From positions 1 through 64,000 of the forward strand of contig NZ_JAQWXX010000095.1 in NCBI RefSeq assembly GCF_029254265.1: a stretch of DNA of 64,000 bases. The letters are read 5' to 3'. The DNA comes from Algoriphagus sp. (lineage in GTDB: Bacteria; Bacteroidota; Bacteroidia; Cytophagales; Cyclobacteriaceae). Within the stretch, counting starts at the first letter, position 1. Every line of letters starts with the position of its first letter. The notes under the pieces are model-generated. The model was given only the letters and a program-made list of their open reading frames with translations. It had not been told where the DNA came from and searched no databases. The position numbers and the translations under genes were made by a program. Positions 8,655 through 17,281 of the stretch are shown here, piece by piece.

Positions 8655-8867
8655 ATGATCAGCAAAAAAGACTTCATTCTAATTGGAATAGTTTCAATGT
8701 TACTTTCGGTGACGGGTTTTTTCCTTGACTTAAATGAACTAGTTCCGGATATCAGGACAAATATTTTTGAGATTTTAATGATGGCGAGCCTAATCTATTG
8801 TGCCATTTCCATCTTCTATTTCCCTATTAAGCTTTTGACAAATAAATTGAGCAAACAAAAATCCTAA
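8655..8867 (+). CDS. Small two-helix membrane protein, unknown
   Basis: Starting at the ATG at 8655 gives 70 residues, MISKKDFILIGI onward, with two probable membrane helices (about 7-25 and 37-58) and a Lys-rich cytoplasmic tail NKLSKQKS. An upstream in-frame ATG at 8604 would add 17 residues with no helical or signal character, so the inner start is favoured. It lies 114 bases after the esterase on the same strand. No family was recognised; it may be a real small membrane protein or a spurious frame, but the hydrophobic pattern argues for real. Confidence 0.5.
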   Translation: MISKKDFILIGIVSMLLSVTGFFLDLNELVPDIRTNIFEILMMASLIYCAISIFYFPIKLLTNKLSKQKS

Positions 8868-9127
8868 TTTTCGAAGAGGGAACTTGACTAGCAGTGTGCC
8901 AAGTTGACACCCCTTAAAAGCGCTTGATTTTCAGTTTTTAAGATAATTATCTGAAGTATAAATCTGCAATAACAGCTCCATTCCAAAATCCACGAACACT
9001 AGCTTACACCCAGATTAACTTTTAAGTAAAGAAGCCTCCGAGACATTTTTCTTCCGATAAAAAGACCTGAAAGCTGCTTGGAAATAGCTCGGGGTTGAGT
9101 AGTTTAAAAAATCAAAACCCACAGACC

Positions 9128-10456
9128 ATGAGCAGAAGAGCCTTTATTAAAAAAACAGCCTTAACCGGATTAGGATTGACCGCATTTGGATGGCTGGACT
9201 CGCAGGCGATTTCTTTTTCCCAAAGCCTCCCAAAGGTAAATCGAAAGCGAATTGAGGATCGGATTCAGGCCCTTGCCAAATTTGGGCAGGATGAAAATGG
9301 ACATGGCTATCGGGTGGCCTATACCCAAGGAGATATCGAAGGGCGAAAATGGTTTATGGATCTAATGCAAAAAGCCGGATTGAATCCGCGCATTGATGCT
9401 GGAGGAAATATCATCGGAAATCGAGCGGGCAAAAATCCAGCATTGAAGCCTATAGCTTTCGGATCACATATTGACATGGTTCCCGATGGGGGAAATTACG
9501 ATGGAACTTTGGGTTCTCTCAGTGCCTTGGAAGCCATCGAAGTCCTGAATGAAAACAAGATTACCACCGAGCATCCTTTGGAGGTAATCGTTTTTGCCAA
9601 TGAAGAAGGCGGACTGATCGGAAGTAAGGCGATGGTTGGGAAACTCTCCAAAGAAGGGCTGGAGCAAATCAGTCAAAGTGGTTTGGTGATGGCAGAAGGG
9701 ATTCGAGCCATAGGAGGAGACCCTGAGGACATCGGGCTCGCCGAACGTAAGAAAGGCGACCTTCATGCCTGGCTGGAGTTGCATATTGAGCAAGGAGGGA
9801 TTTTGGATAGTGAAAACCTGCAAATCGGTGTAGTAGAAGGGATTGTGGGGATTTTGGATTGTGAAATTACGGTAGAAGGATTTGCCAATCATGCTGGCAC
9901 TACCCCAATGAAACTCCGGAAAGATGCTATGTTGGCCGCTTCCAAACTGACCGTAGCCGTGAATGAAGTCATCAACAGTTTTCCCGGAACCCAAGTGGGG
10001 ACGGTGGGTAAAATAGAGGCTTTTCCCGGAGCCTATAATGTCGTTCCCGGCAAGGTGAATATGGGTTTAGAGATTCGGGATTTATCTTTTGAAAAAATTG
10101 AAATGCTCTTGGGAGAAATTCAAAAGCGAGCCCAAGCCATTGCCGAAGAAACTAAGACCAGCATTACTTTTAGAAGAGAGCCCAGTTTTAATCTACCCGC
10201 TTTGACGGATGCTTCGGTTCAGCTAAAAATCCAGGAAGCTGCAGTGGCCCTTGGTTTGAAAACCAAACACATGCAAAGCGGAGCGGGACATGACACCCAA
10301 CAAATTTCCCTGATTGCTCCGGTGGGAATGATTTTCGTCCCAAGTGTCGGAGGAATCAGCCATTCACCCAATGAATTTACCAAAGCCGAAGACATGGAGA
10401 ATGGAGCCAATGTGCTTTTGCATACCATTTTGGCATTAGATCAGCAGGGAGAATAA
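9128..10456 (+). CDS. Tat-exported M20 amidohydrolase (carbamoylase / allantoate amidohydrolase type)
   Basis: The 442-residue zinc peptidase-family enzyme resembles N-carbamoyl-L-amino-acid hydrolases and allantoate amidohydrolases, which release carbamoyl nitrogen as ammonia and CO2. The start at 9128 gives a twin-arginine signal MSRRAFIKKTALTGLGL, and the decayed copy at 7169 begins at the same codon; the in-frame ATG at 9095 would only add 11 residues in front. Zinc-site motifs are GSHIDMVPDGGNYDGTLG (about 114-131), FANEEGG (about 157-163), LHIEQGG (about 216-222) and the late GAGHDTQQ (about 388-395). The dimerisation domain GFANHAGTTPMKLRKDA is intact. Tat export implies a folded, metal-loaded periplasmic enzyme. 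No hydantoinase or purine-catabolism gene is adjacent. Confidence 0.87.
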   Translation: MSRRAFIKKTALTGLGLTAFGWLDSQAISFSQSLPKVNRKRIEDRIQALAKFGQDENGHGYRVAYTQGDIEGRKWFMDLMQKAGLNPRIDAGGNIIGNRAGKNPALKPIAFGSHIDMVPDGGNYDGTLGSLSALEAIEVLNENKITTEHPLEVIVFANEEGGLIGSKAMVGKLSKEGLEQISQSGLVMAEGIRAIGGDPEDIGLAERKKGDLHAWLELHIEQGGILDSENLQIGVVEGIVGILDCEITVEGFANHAGTTPMKLRKDAMLAASKLTVAVNEVINSFPGTQVGTVGKIEAFPGAYNVVPGKVNMGLEIRDLSFEKIEMLLGEIQKRAQAIAEETKTSITFRREPSFNLPALTDASVQLKIQEAAVALGLKTKHMQSGAGHDTQQISLIAPVGMIFVPSVGGISHSPNEFTKAEDMENGANVLLHTILALDQQGE

Positions 10457-10729
10457 ACAGCAAAGTCAAAGGAGATATTTGAAATGGATTGATAAAGGAA
10501 GCACAACTAGCCTTTATAATTAAATAAAAATATTATGAATATCCGCAATTAAACCAGTTGGGTAATTTTGTTTGTTTTTTGGACTGGAAGAGGGATGACC
10601 GAAGACCGAAGTTTGCCAAAACCGAACTTCAAGTAGACTTTTAGACCGTTAAATCAAGTTTCTGGTAACAAAGCGGATAATCATAAAAAATATTTTGTTA
10701 TTATGGGTTTCCACTAACCTTCTAATGCC

Positions 10730-12136
10730 TTGTTTCGATCCTTGTTAGCATTTTTGTTTTTGACTGTTATCTCATTTTCCATTCAAGCTCAGTCAGGCTA
10801 TGACATTGAAGTCAGCATTTCGGATTACGATGAACCTGAAATTTACTTGGCTTACTATTACGGGGATAAAACATATATCAAAGACACTACATACCGCACC
10901 GAAGAGGGAACCTATATTTTTTCCGGGGAAGAGTCTTTACCAGTAGGGGTTTACATGGTGGCCCTTCCACCCAATAATTCTTTTTTTGAACTCCTGATTG
11001 ATGAAGAGCAACAATTCAGTGTTTCCAGTCAATACTCCGATCTAATAGGCACTCTAGAGATTCATGGAGATGCTCCTGATAACAAACAATTTTATGAGTA
11101 TATGCAATTCCTAAATGAAAAGCGAGTTGAAAGTAGTTCCCTACAGGCCATAGTGGAAGATGAAAGTACACCTAAAACTAGTCTGGGTAAAAGTGCTGCG
11201 AGAATAGAGCTGACAAAACTTAACGAAGAGGTGGAGGCCTATCAGCAGGATTTGCTCAATTCAAATCCCAAAAGTTTTACTTCTACCATCATTAAATCGG
11301 GACTACCATTAAACGAACCGGATTTTGAAGGAGAAAATGCGGAGACCCTCCGCTGGCGCTGGTATCAAAAACATTTCTTCGATAATATTGATTTGGGTGA
11401 TCCCCGATTACTGCGATCCCCGGTTCTTTTTAATCGAGTGGATTATTTCATTAATAAACTCCAAATACAGCATCCCGATACCATTTCCAAAGCGATCGAT
11501 TGGGTGCTCACACAAATGGAGCCTGCTCCCGAAACTTATAAATACTATACAGTCCATTTTGTAAATACCTATGCCCAATCCAAAATGATGGGAATGGATG
11601 CGGTATATGTCCATCTGATCAATAAATACTATGCCACAGGCAAGGCAGATTGGGCCGAACAGGAAATGCTTGAAAAAATGCTGACCTCTGCTGCAAAAAT
11701 AGAACCCTTGCTTATAGGAAATGAAGCGCCCAATGCGATCTGGAGGAAACAGGATGGCTCGATCCTTCGGCTCCACGATGTCGAATCTCCCTTAACGCTT
11801 CTATTATTTTGGAGGTATGATTGCAGCTCATGTATAGCGGAAACAGCTGCGCTGCAAGAAGTTTACGAGTCTTATAAAAACAAGGGGCTTTCCATTATTG
11901 CAGTTTGTACAAAGACTGGAGATGAAGTTTCAGCATGCTGGGAGTATGCAAATCAAAAGGGATATACAGATTGGATTCATGTGGCAGATGCTAATAATGA
12001 ATTTGGTGGAATGGATTCATATGACGTCAGATCCACTCCTTTAGTCTACTTACTGAACGATCAAAAAGAAATAGTTGCAAAAAAGATCTCTGTTGATCAA
12101 CTCTCGCAAGTTTTAGATCAAATGACGGGTAACTAA
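10730..12136 (+). CDS. Thioredoxin-like lipoprotein-free exported protein (DUF4369-TlpA architecture)
   Basis: 468 residues with a signal peptide (FRSLLAFLFLTVISFSIQAQ). Residues about 22-115 resemble the DUF4369 beta-domain; the middle is helical (DUF5106-like); the C-terminal 140 residues are a TlpA/ResA-type thioredoxin fold with the redox motif WRYDCSSC near residue 362-369 and the cis-Pro segment RSTPLVYLL near 430. It is likely a periplasmic thiol-disulfide protein. The start is a TTG at 10730: it is the only candidate that keeps the signal peptide, since the ATG at 10725 is out of frame. The 10457-10729 leader contains the low-complexity GACCGAAGACCGAAG repeat. Confidence 0.75.
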   Translation: MFRSLLAFLFLTVISFSIQAQSGYDIEVSISDYDEPEIYLAYYYGDKTYIKDTTYRTEEGTYIFSGEESLPVGVYMVALPPNNSFFELLIDEEQQFSVSSQYSDLIGTLEIHGDAPDNKQFYEYMQFLNEKRVESSSLQAIVEDESTPKTSLGKSAARIELTKLNEEVEAYQQDLLNSNPKSFTSTIIKSGLPLNEPDFEGENAETLRWRWYQKHFFDNIDLGDPRLLRSPVLFNRVDYFINKLQIQHPDTISKAIDWVLTQMEPAPETYKYYTVHFVNTYAQSKMMGMDAVYVHLINKYYATGKADWAEQEMLEKMLTSAAKIEPLLIGNEAPNAIWRKQDGSILRLHDVESPLTLLLFWRYDCSSCIAETAALQEVYESYKNKGLSIIAVCTKTGDEVSACWEYANQKGYTDWIHVADANNEFGGMDSYDVRSTPLVYLLNDQKEIVAKKISVDQLSQVLDQMTGN

Positions 12137-12211
12137 CACCTATTTCGAGAGTCCAAAAGCTACAACAATACGAATAGCTTGTCGATTGAAAAGCGAAAAG
12201 AATAAAAATTC

Positions 12212-12586
12212 ATGAATGAGCTATTAGACACTTTTGATGAAACAAAAGTATTTGAAGGTTTGCTCCCCTATTATCTGGAAAAGAGATCGATAACTCATTC
12301 AGAAAAAGAAGCGTTGCTGAACTATTCTGCTGTGAATTTTGGCTTATTAGGACTGATCGGCTTATTAACTCATAACATGCCTAGAATTCTATTAGGCAAA
12401 CTGTGCTACGACCCTTTTATCAAGGAAAAGTGTCATGGAATCAAACACTCTTTACAAGATTTAGAAGCCACTGCGGATATTTATTTGGAGGTCGAACATT
12501 CAGAAGCGGATGAGTATGTATTTAGAAATGTAATGCTAAAATATCCCAGAAACCTTTTAGACGACCAGGGTAATTTCCTTGAATAG
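12212..12586 (+). CDS. Conserved-looking hypothetical protein
   Basis: A 124-residue acidic protein, MNELLDTFDETKVFEG onward, with no signal peptide. It has a short hydrophobic stretch (NFGLLGLIGLLTH, residues about 46-58), too short and too near the middle to be sure of membrane insertion. No motif or family was recognised. It starts 75 bases after the thioredoxin-like gene on the same strand. Codon use resembles that of its neighbours, which supports coding. Confidence 0.55.
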   Translation: MNELLDTFDETKVFEGLLPYYLEKRSITHSEKEALLNYSAVNFGLLGLIGLLTHNMPRILLGKLCYDPFIKEKCHGIKHSLQDLEATADIYLEVEHSEADEYVFRNVMLKYPRNLLDDQGNFLE

Positions 12587-12701
12587 AAACCTAATCGTTT
12601 GACTCGCTACTCTTACCATTTCTACAGGAATATCCAAACCCATATCTATGGGGTTAACTCTAAAAATAATTCTTTTCCTATGAATCCCTTACTTTAACGT
12701 T

Positions 12702-13400
12702 ATGAATCAGAAAAAGCGCTTGGTAGTATTAAGTGGGGCAGGGGTTTCTGCCGAGAGTGGGATTCAGACCTTTCGGGATTCGGGTGGACTCTGGGAAGGC
12801 CATGATGTGATGGAAGTGGCTTCACCTGAAGGTTGGAGGCGAAATCAAGCACTTGTACAGGATTTCTACAATCAGCGGAGAAAGCAAGCTCGGGAATGTC
12901 TTCCTAATTCAGCGCATCAGATATTGGCCGAGTTAGAGGAATATTTTGAAGTTGCGATTATCACCCAAAATGTTGATGATCTACATGAGCGGGCGGGTTC
13001 TACCCAGGTGCTCCACTTGCATGGTGAGCTGAGTAAAGCCCGGAGTTCGGTGGATCCGAGGTTAGTTTATGACTTGGAGCATTGGGAGATTAAGGCAGGG
13101 GAGTTATGCGAAAAAGGATCTCAGCTTCGGCCTCATATCGTATGGTTTGGAGAGGAAGTTCCCATGATGATTCCGGCAATTAATCTGGCCAAAAAAGCGG
13201 ATTTCTTTTTGGTGATCGGGACTTCACTTCAAGTTTATCCTGCAGCTGGATTGGTGGATTATGTACCAAATCATGCGGAGGTATTTGTGGTGGACCCGAA
13301 GGTTTCTGAGTTAAGGATGAAGAGTAAAGTAAGGCTTTTTGAGGATGTGGCTACGGTGGGCATGAAAAAAGTGAAGGAGTTGTTGATGGGGAGCTTGTGA
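12702..13400 (+). CDS. cobB: NAD-dependent protein deacylase (class III sirtuin)
   Basis: Sirtuins remove acyl groups from lysine using NAD+. The 232-residue protein has the NAD motif LSGAGVSAESGI (about 9-20) with FRDSGGLW, TQNVDDLHERAG (about 87-98) and the catalytic His in LHLHGEL (about H107). FYNQRRKQ carries the Tyr-x2-Arg pair that marks SIRT5-like desuccinylases/demalonylases. The zinc module is altered: after the catalytic His the sequence is SKARSSVDP, where typical members have a Cys-x2-Cys pair, and only one later Cys (LCEKGSQ) remains. Such zinc-poor sirtuins are known from Bacteroidota. A monocistronic unit is likely. Confidence 0.88.
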   Translation: MNQKKRLVVLSGAGVSAESGIQTFRDSGGLWEGHDVMEVASPEGWRRNQALVQDFYNQRRKQARECLPNSAHQILAELEEYFEVAIITQNVDDLHERAGSTQVLHLHGELSKARSSVDPRLVYDLEHWEIKAGELCEKGSQLRPHIVWFGEEVPMMIPAINLAKKADFFLVIGTSLQVYPAAGLVDYVPNHAEVFVVDPKVSELRMKSKVRLFEDVATVGMKKVKELLMGSL

Positions 13401-13864
13401 GGTTTTTATCTGATAGGATTTTATTACTGCCAAGGACATTATGGAAATTATTCTAAAATTGAAAAATTGGAAGATTTAAAAATTATCTAAATGTTGACCT
13501 AGAACTAGTGCCAAAGGCACCAAACCATTCATGAGCATGGGTGGAGCTTGCGGAACCCATGGTAAAGATAAATCTCACATTATTCTCTCCCGCGCAGGAT
13601 TTCAGTTTGGAAAATGAATGCAGGTGCGGGAGGCTGGGAACGAATCTTTCTTCCAGAGATTTTAGGTTTTTAGTTTGTTTAGATACAAACCTGGACGGAT
13701 TCATCTAATGCCCAATCTCCATTCTCTCAATCTCTAATCTCCTAGTCTCTTATTCTCCTAATTCCGAATCCCCAATCCCTAATCTCAAATCTCCAACCCT
13801 CATTCTCATAATATTATTTTTCTCGTCGTATAAATACCATAAATTGGAGTTCTAATTTTTAGCT
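13401..13864. repeat. 464-base non-coding gap with structured element and C/T-rich tract
   Basis: No gene is supported. Three blocks are visible: an A/T-rich block at 13445-13495 with ATTGAAAAATTG-type words like those at 2389-2428; a GC-richer structured element at 13508-13632 (separate entry); and a C/T-rich low-complexity tract at about 13710-13808 like the one at 121-232. The last 55 bases before the DUF5996 gene contain TATTTTTC, seven of eight bases of TAnnTTTG, and may hold its promoter. Confidence 0.5.
13508..13632. repeat. Structured non-coding element with nested inverted repeats
   Basis: Three inverted repeats lie in series: GTGCC/GGCAC around AAA (13508-13520), CATGGGT/ACCCATG with a 12-base spacer (13536-13542 and 13555-13561), and CTCCCGC/GCGGGAG with a 32-base spacer (13587-13593 and 13626-13632). 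No ORF accounts for them. The arrangement suits a short mobile repeat (MITE- or REP-like) or a structured RNA; the sequence alone does not decide. Confidence 0.45.
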
Positions 13865-14803
13865 ATGGCAAATAAGAAAAATACTTGGCCTGTACTTCAG
13901 TTTGATGAGCTGAAGGATACGATTTATCTCTTGCATCATTGGACTCAAATCATTGGAAAAGTTCGCTTGAAAAAGTCCTCCTGGCAAAATCACTCCTGGC
14001 ATGTCACGTTGTATGTGGATTCTCAAGGATTGACCACTGGGCTCGTTCCTTATGAAAATGGGGCTTTTGAAATACGATTGGATTTTATCCATCACGAAGT
14101 GAGGATTAAAACCACTAATGGTACGCAGGATCGATTTTCATTGGCCGGACAGACGGTGGCTAGCTTTTATCAGCAATTGATGGAGAAGTTGAATTTCCTT
14201 GGGATTCAGGTTAAGATTCATGCGCTTCCCAATGAAATGCCCAATCCAATCCCTTTTGCCAAAAACAATAAGAAATTCATTTATCAGGCAAATGCTGCTC
14301 AGAAAATCTGGAAAGCATTGGTTCATGTCAATAAGGAGTTTAATTTATTTAGATCCAAATTCACTGGGAAGAGTAGCCCCGTTCACTTTTTTTGGGGTTC
14401 CTTTGATTTGGCATATACGCGGTTTTCAGGTAAAAAAGCACCTGTTTTTGAAGCAGATGTTCCTAATATCCCAAAGGCAGTGATGCAGGAATCCTATTCC
14501 CATGAAGTTTTCAGTGTTGGCTTTTGGCTGGGAAATGAGTCCTTTCCAACTCCCTCATTTTATGCCTATTGCTATCCTAATTATCCTGAATTTAAAAAAG
14601 AGTCAGTTCAGCCAAAAGAGGCTTATTGGAGTGACGACATGGGAGAGTTTTTACTTTCTTATGAGGTAGTACAGAAGTCTTCAAATGCGGAGGATACACT
14701 TCGATCCTTTTTGCAAAGTGCATACGAAGCGGCAACTAAAGTTGGAAATTGGGATCGGGAGAGTTTAGATTGCGATTTCTCCTATTTTGACCAGAAAAAA
14801 TGA
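13865..14803 (+). CDS. DUF5996 family protein
   Basis: The 312-residue protein opens with WPVLQFDELKDTIYLLHHW and continues with QIIGKVRLKKSSWQNHSWH and LVPYENGAFEIRLDF, the recognisable start of DUF5996. It has no signal peptide or membrane helix, so it is cytosolic. The family has no established biochemical role that I can cite. It is the first gene of a closely packed plus-strand run: only 8 bases separate it from the monooxygenase gene. A shared pathway with the downstream genes is inference. Confidence 0.8.
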   Translation: MANKKNTWPVLQFDELKDTIYLLHHWTQIIGKVRLKKSSWQNHSWHVTLYVDSQGLTTGLVPYENGAFEIRLDFIHHEVRIKTTNGTQDRFSLAGQTVASFYQQLMEKLNFLGIQVKIHALPNEMPNPIPFAKNNKKFIYQANAAQKIWKALVHVNKEFNLFRSKFTGKSSPVHFFWGSFDLAYTRFSGKKAPVFEADVPNIPKAVMQESYSHEVFSVGFWLGNESFPTPSFYAYCYPNYPEFKKESVQPKEAYWSDDMGEFLLSYEVVQKSSNAEDTLRSFLQSAYEAATKVGNWDRESLDCDFSYFDQKK

Positions 14804-14811
14804 ATTATTGA

Positions 14812-16155
14812 ATGAAGCTAAAAATTGCTGTAATCGGAGCGGGCCCCTCTGGAATAACCGCATTAAAAAATCTCGTTGACCAAGGTTTGGATGTGAAAGC
14901 TTTTGATAGAAACTCTGAAGTGGGAGGAAATTGGATCTATTCTGAGAATGAAAGTCACTCCAGTGTTTTTGAGACTACTCATATTATTTCTTCCAAGACG
15001 CTATCGCAATACGAAGATTTTACCTTTGACGACTTCGATCCTGCAGTATCTGATTACCCTTCTCATGATGAGTTGCGACGTTATTTTCAGGCTTATGCAA
15101 GAAAATTCAACCTTTATCCATTCATCCAATTTGAGACCTTGATTACCCACTGCGAATGGAAAAGTCCAGAAGCTTGGGAGGTGACTTTTGAGAAAAATGG
15201 AGTCTCCAAAACCGAAACCTTTACCCACCTGGTGGTTTGTAACGGGCATCACTGGAAGCCCAGATTTCCGGATTACCCAGGAGAGTTTTCAGGGGAGTTT
15301 ATTCATTCACATAATTTTAAGAAAGCTGCGCCATTTGCGGGAAAGAAAGTTTTGGTGATCGGAGGGGGGAACTCTGCCTGTGACGTAGCAGTGGAGACCA
15401 GTCGGGTTTCGAAACTGACGGCGATTTCCTGGAGACGTGGGTATCGGATTGTACCCAAATTCTTTTTTGGAAAACCTTCTGATGTGGTGGCAGAGCAGAC
15501 CAAATGGCTTCCGGTGAAAGTGAGGTCTTTTTTTAATCAGTTGCTTTTGAAGATCATGCTCGGCGACAATAAACTCTATGGACTTCGACCCGTCACAGAG
15601 CCATTTGGATCTACACATCCCACCATAAACGACGAGCTACTTCTTAAAATCAGACATGGTAAAGTCAAGCCGAGATTGGATATCAAGCGATTTGAGGATA
15701 AGAAAGTGGTTTTCGAAGATGGGAAAGCCGAAGAATTTGATTCCATTGTTGCCTGCACGGGTTATTGGTTGAGTCATCCATTTTTCAATCGTGACTTTAT
15801 TAATTATTCCGAAGGACCTGTTCCACTTTGGTTGAAGATGTTTCATCCCACTGTTTCGAATGTTTATTTTATCGGCATGTTTCAGCCGCTGGGATGCATT
15901 TGGCCAGGCGCAGAGCTTCAGAGCAAATTGATGGCTCAGGAAATAATCGGCAAATGGAAGCGACCTGAGAATATTCAAGAGCTTTGTGAAAAAGAAGTTG
16001 CAAACCCGCATTATAAGCAAATTGATACCCCAAGGCATACCATTACGGTAGATTTTCACCTTTTTGTAAAAGAATTGAAAAAGCAACTGCCGAAAAAATA
16101 CGTGTCGAAAATGGTCGTGGCGAAGTCTCAAGAAAAGGAACTGAATCATTCTTAA
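14812..16155 (+). CDS. Flavin-containing monooxygenase
   Basis: A 447-residue class B flavoprotein monooxygenase. The FAD Rossmann motif AVIGAGPSGITAL is at residues 6-18, and a second nucleotide-binding motif VLVIGGGNSACDVAVE, for NADPH, is near 178-193. The segment VACTGYWLSHPF near 311-322 matches the FATGY-like motif, and HSHNFKKAAPFAGK fits the region before the NADPH site. Relatives oxygenate nitrogen or sulfur of amines and thioethers, or ketones (Baeyer-Villiger). The substrate is unknown. It sits second in the 13865-20845 run with 8- and 9-base gaps, so co-transcription is likely. Confidence 0.88.
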   Translation: MKLKIAVIGAGPSGITALKNLVDQGLDVKAFDRNSEVGGNWIYSENESHSSVFETTHIISSKTLSQYEDFTFDDFDPAVSDYPSHDELRRYFQAYARKFNLYPFIQFETLITHCEWKSPEAWEVTFEKNGVSKTETFTHLVVCNGHHWKPRFPDYPGEFSGEFIHSHNFKKAAPFAGKKVLVIGGGNSACDVAVETSRVSKLTAISWRRGYRIVPKFFFGKPSDVVAEQTKWLPVKVRSFFNQLLLKIMLGDNKLYGLRPVTEPFGSTHPTINDELLLKIRHGKVKPRLDIKRFEDKKVVFEDGKAEEFDSIVACTGYWLSHPFFNRDFINYSEGPVPLWLKMFHPTVSNVYFIGMFQPLGCIWPGAELQSKLMAQEIIGKWKRPENIQELCEKEVANPHYKQIDTPRHTITVDFHLFVKELKKQLPKKYVSKMVVAKSQEKELNHS

Positions 16156-16164
16156 AATGAACTG

Positions 16165-17271
16165 ATGGCCAAAAAAATCAAACTTGTTCTGTTCTTTTTG
16201 ATCTTTTGGGTGGCGGTGTTTTTAGCTTGGGAGTGGTGGAATAGTTTCCCGAAAGTAAATCTTGTGAAGTTCGCTCCAGAGGAAGGTCTGAAAGGAAAAC
16301 TTGATTCTATCCTTTTTCAAGCCATAAATGAATATAGGCTTCCGGGTGTTTCGGTGGCCTTGGTGAAAGATGGAAAAGTGGTTTACCTCAACGCGCTTGG
16401 CTATCAAAATTTAGAGACTAAAGAAGTCCTCACCGATACCAGTTCCATTCCAGTAGTTTCCGTTTCTAAAATTTTCACTGCTCTCACGCTTGCAAATACT
16501 GCTCTTTCTATAGAAAAAAAGACTTCAGATACTCTTCAGGATTCACTTTTTCAACAATTTCCATCACTTAGTTTTCATCAACTTCTGGAGCATAAATCGG
16601 GGTTGGAAGCCAACCGATCTTTTGGTTCGCTTTTGTTTGGAAAACGAAATCCCAGCCTGGACGAGTGGGGCACTGAATATCTTGAAAAAACAGATTTCAA
16701 CGAATCATATAATCACCCAATAGTCTATTCAGATTTGAATTATGATTTATTAGGCTTTTGGCTGGAGAAAAGTAGGGAAGGTGAATTTCAGGATCAAGCC
16801 GCAGCGCAAATATTTGAACCCGCAGGAATGGATCAAAGTCGTTTTATCAAATTTGATGATTGGGATTCTGTAGCCATCTCAGGATATCAGGGTACTTTTC
16901 TTTGGAAACGACTGGAAGAAAAACAGTTGAAACTTCAGGTTTATCCTTCTCCATCAACAGGACTTCTGACCAGTACTCAGGACATGAGCTTGGCATTAAT
17001 TCATTTGCTTCGTGGTGATATGGGGAATTTTCAGGAAGAGCTTGAATGGCTCGATGATCCCAAAAACTCAAAATTATTAGGGTTTCAAAAAATCAGAATA
17101 TTGGATTCAGACTGGATCGGACATTTTGGTGGACAGGCTGGTTACAGTTCCTTTTTCTTTCTTTCAAAAAATGAGAATACAGGAATCTTCTTATTTTTCA
17201 ATCTGAAAGACCCCGAGGAGTATCGACTTGAACTTTCAAAGAAACTATTGATCCAACTTTTGCAAAAATGA
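16165..17271 (+). CDS. Membrane-anchored serine hydrolase (beta-lactamase class C-like)
   Basis: A 368-residue protein with an N-terminal anchor or signal helix (LVLFFLIFWVAVFLAW, about 6-21) and a penicillin-binding-protein-like fold. The SxxK nucleophile motif SVSK is at residues 99-102. The second motif is YSDLNYDLLG near 187-196 (Tyr, with Asp for the usual Asn), and the third triad is replaced by HFGGQAG near 317-323. Relatives include esterases, D-aminopeptidases and beta-lactamases; true beta-lactamase activity is not implied. It probably faces the periplasm. It is third in the run, between the monooxygenase and the YfcC-type carrier. Confidence 0.82.
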   Translation: MAKKIKLVLFFLIFWVAVFLAWEWWNSFPKVNLVKFAPEEGLKGKLDSILFQAINEYRLPGVSVALVKDGKVVYLNALGYQNLETKEVLTDTSSIPVVSVSKIFTALTLANTALSIEKKTSDTLQDSLFQQFPSLSFHQLLEHKSGLEANRSFGSLLFGKRNPSLDEWGTEYLEKTDFNESYNHPIVYSDLNYDLLGFWLEKSREGEFQDQAAAQIFEPAGMDQSRFIKFDDWDSVAISGYQGTFLWKRLEEKQLKLQVYPSPSTGLLTSTQDMSLALIHLLRGDMGNFQEELEWLDDPKNSKLLGFQKIRILDSDWIGHFGGQAGYSSFFFLSKNENTGIFLFFNLKDPEEYRLELSKKLLIQLLQK

Positions 17272-17281
17272 TTTTTGATCT

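Noticed and set aside
9464..9994. 176-codon minus-strand open frame inside the amidohydrolase gene
   Set aside because: It lies opposite the metal-binding segment of the M20 gene and shows no family motif; a shadow frame.
10725..10729. ATG at 10725 as the start of the thioredoxin-like gene
   Set aside because: It is out of frame with the signal peptide; the TTG at 10730 is in frame.
13483..13704. 73-codon minus-strand open frame across the 13508-13632 structured element
   Set aside because: Lacks a ribosome-binding context and protein motif; its codons follow the inverted repeats, so the element is better described as non-coding.
15637..16149. Long minus-strand open frame (about 170 codons) opposite the flavin monooxygenase gene
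   Set aside because: It runs antisense to a gene with clear FAD and NADPH motifs, has no signature, and its translation is rich in His, Arg and Phe from the complementary codons.
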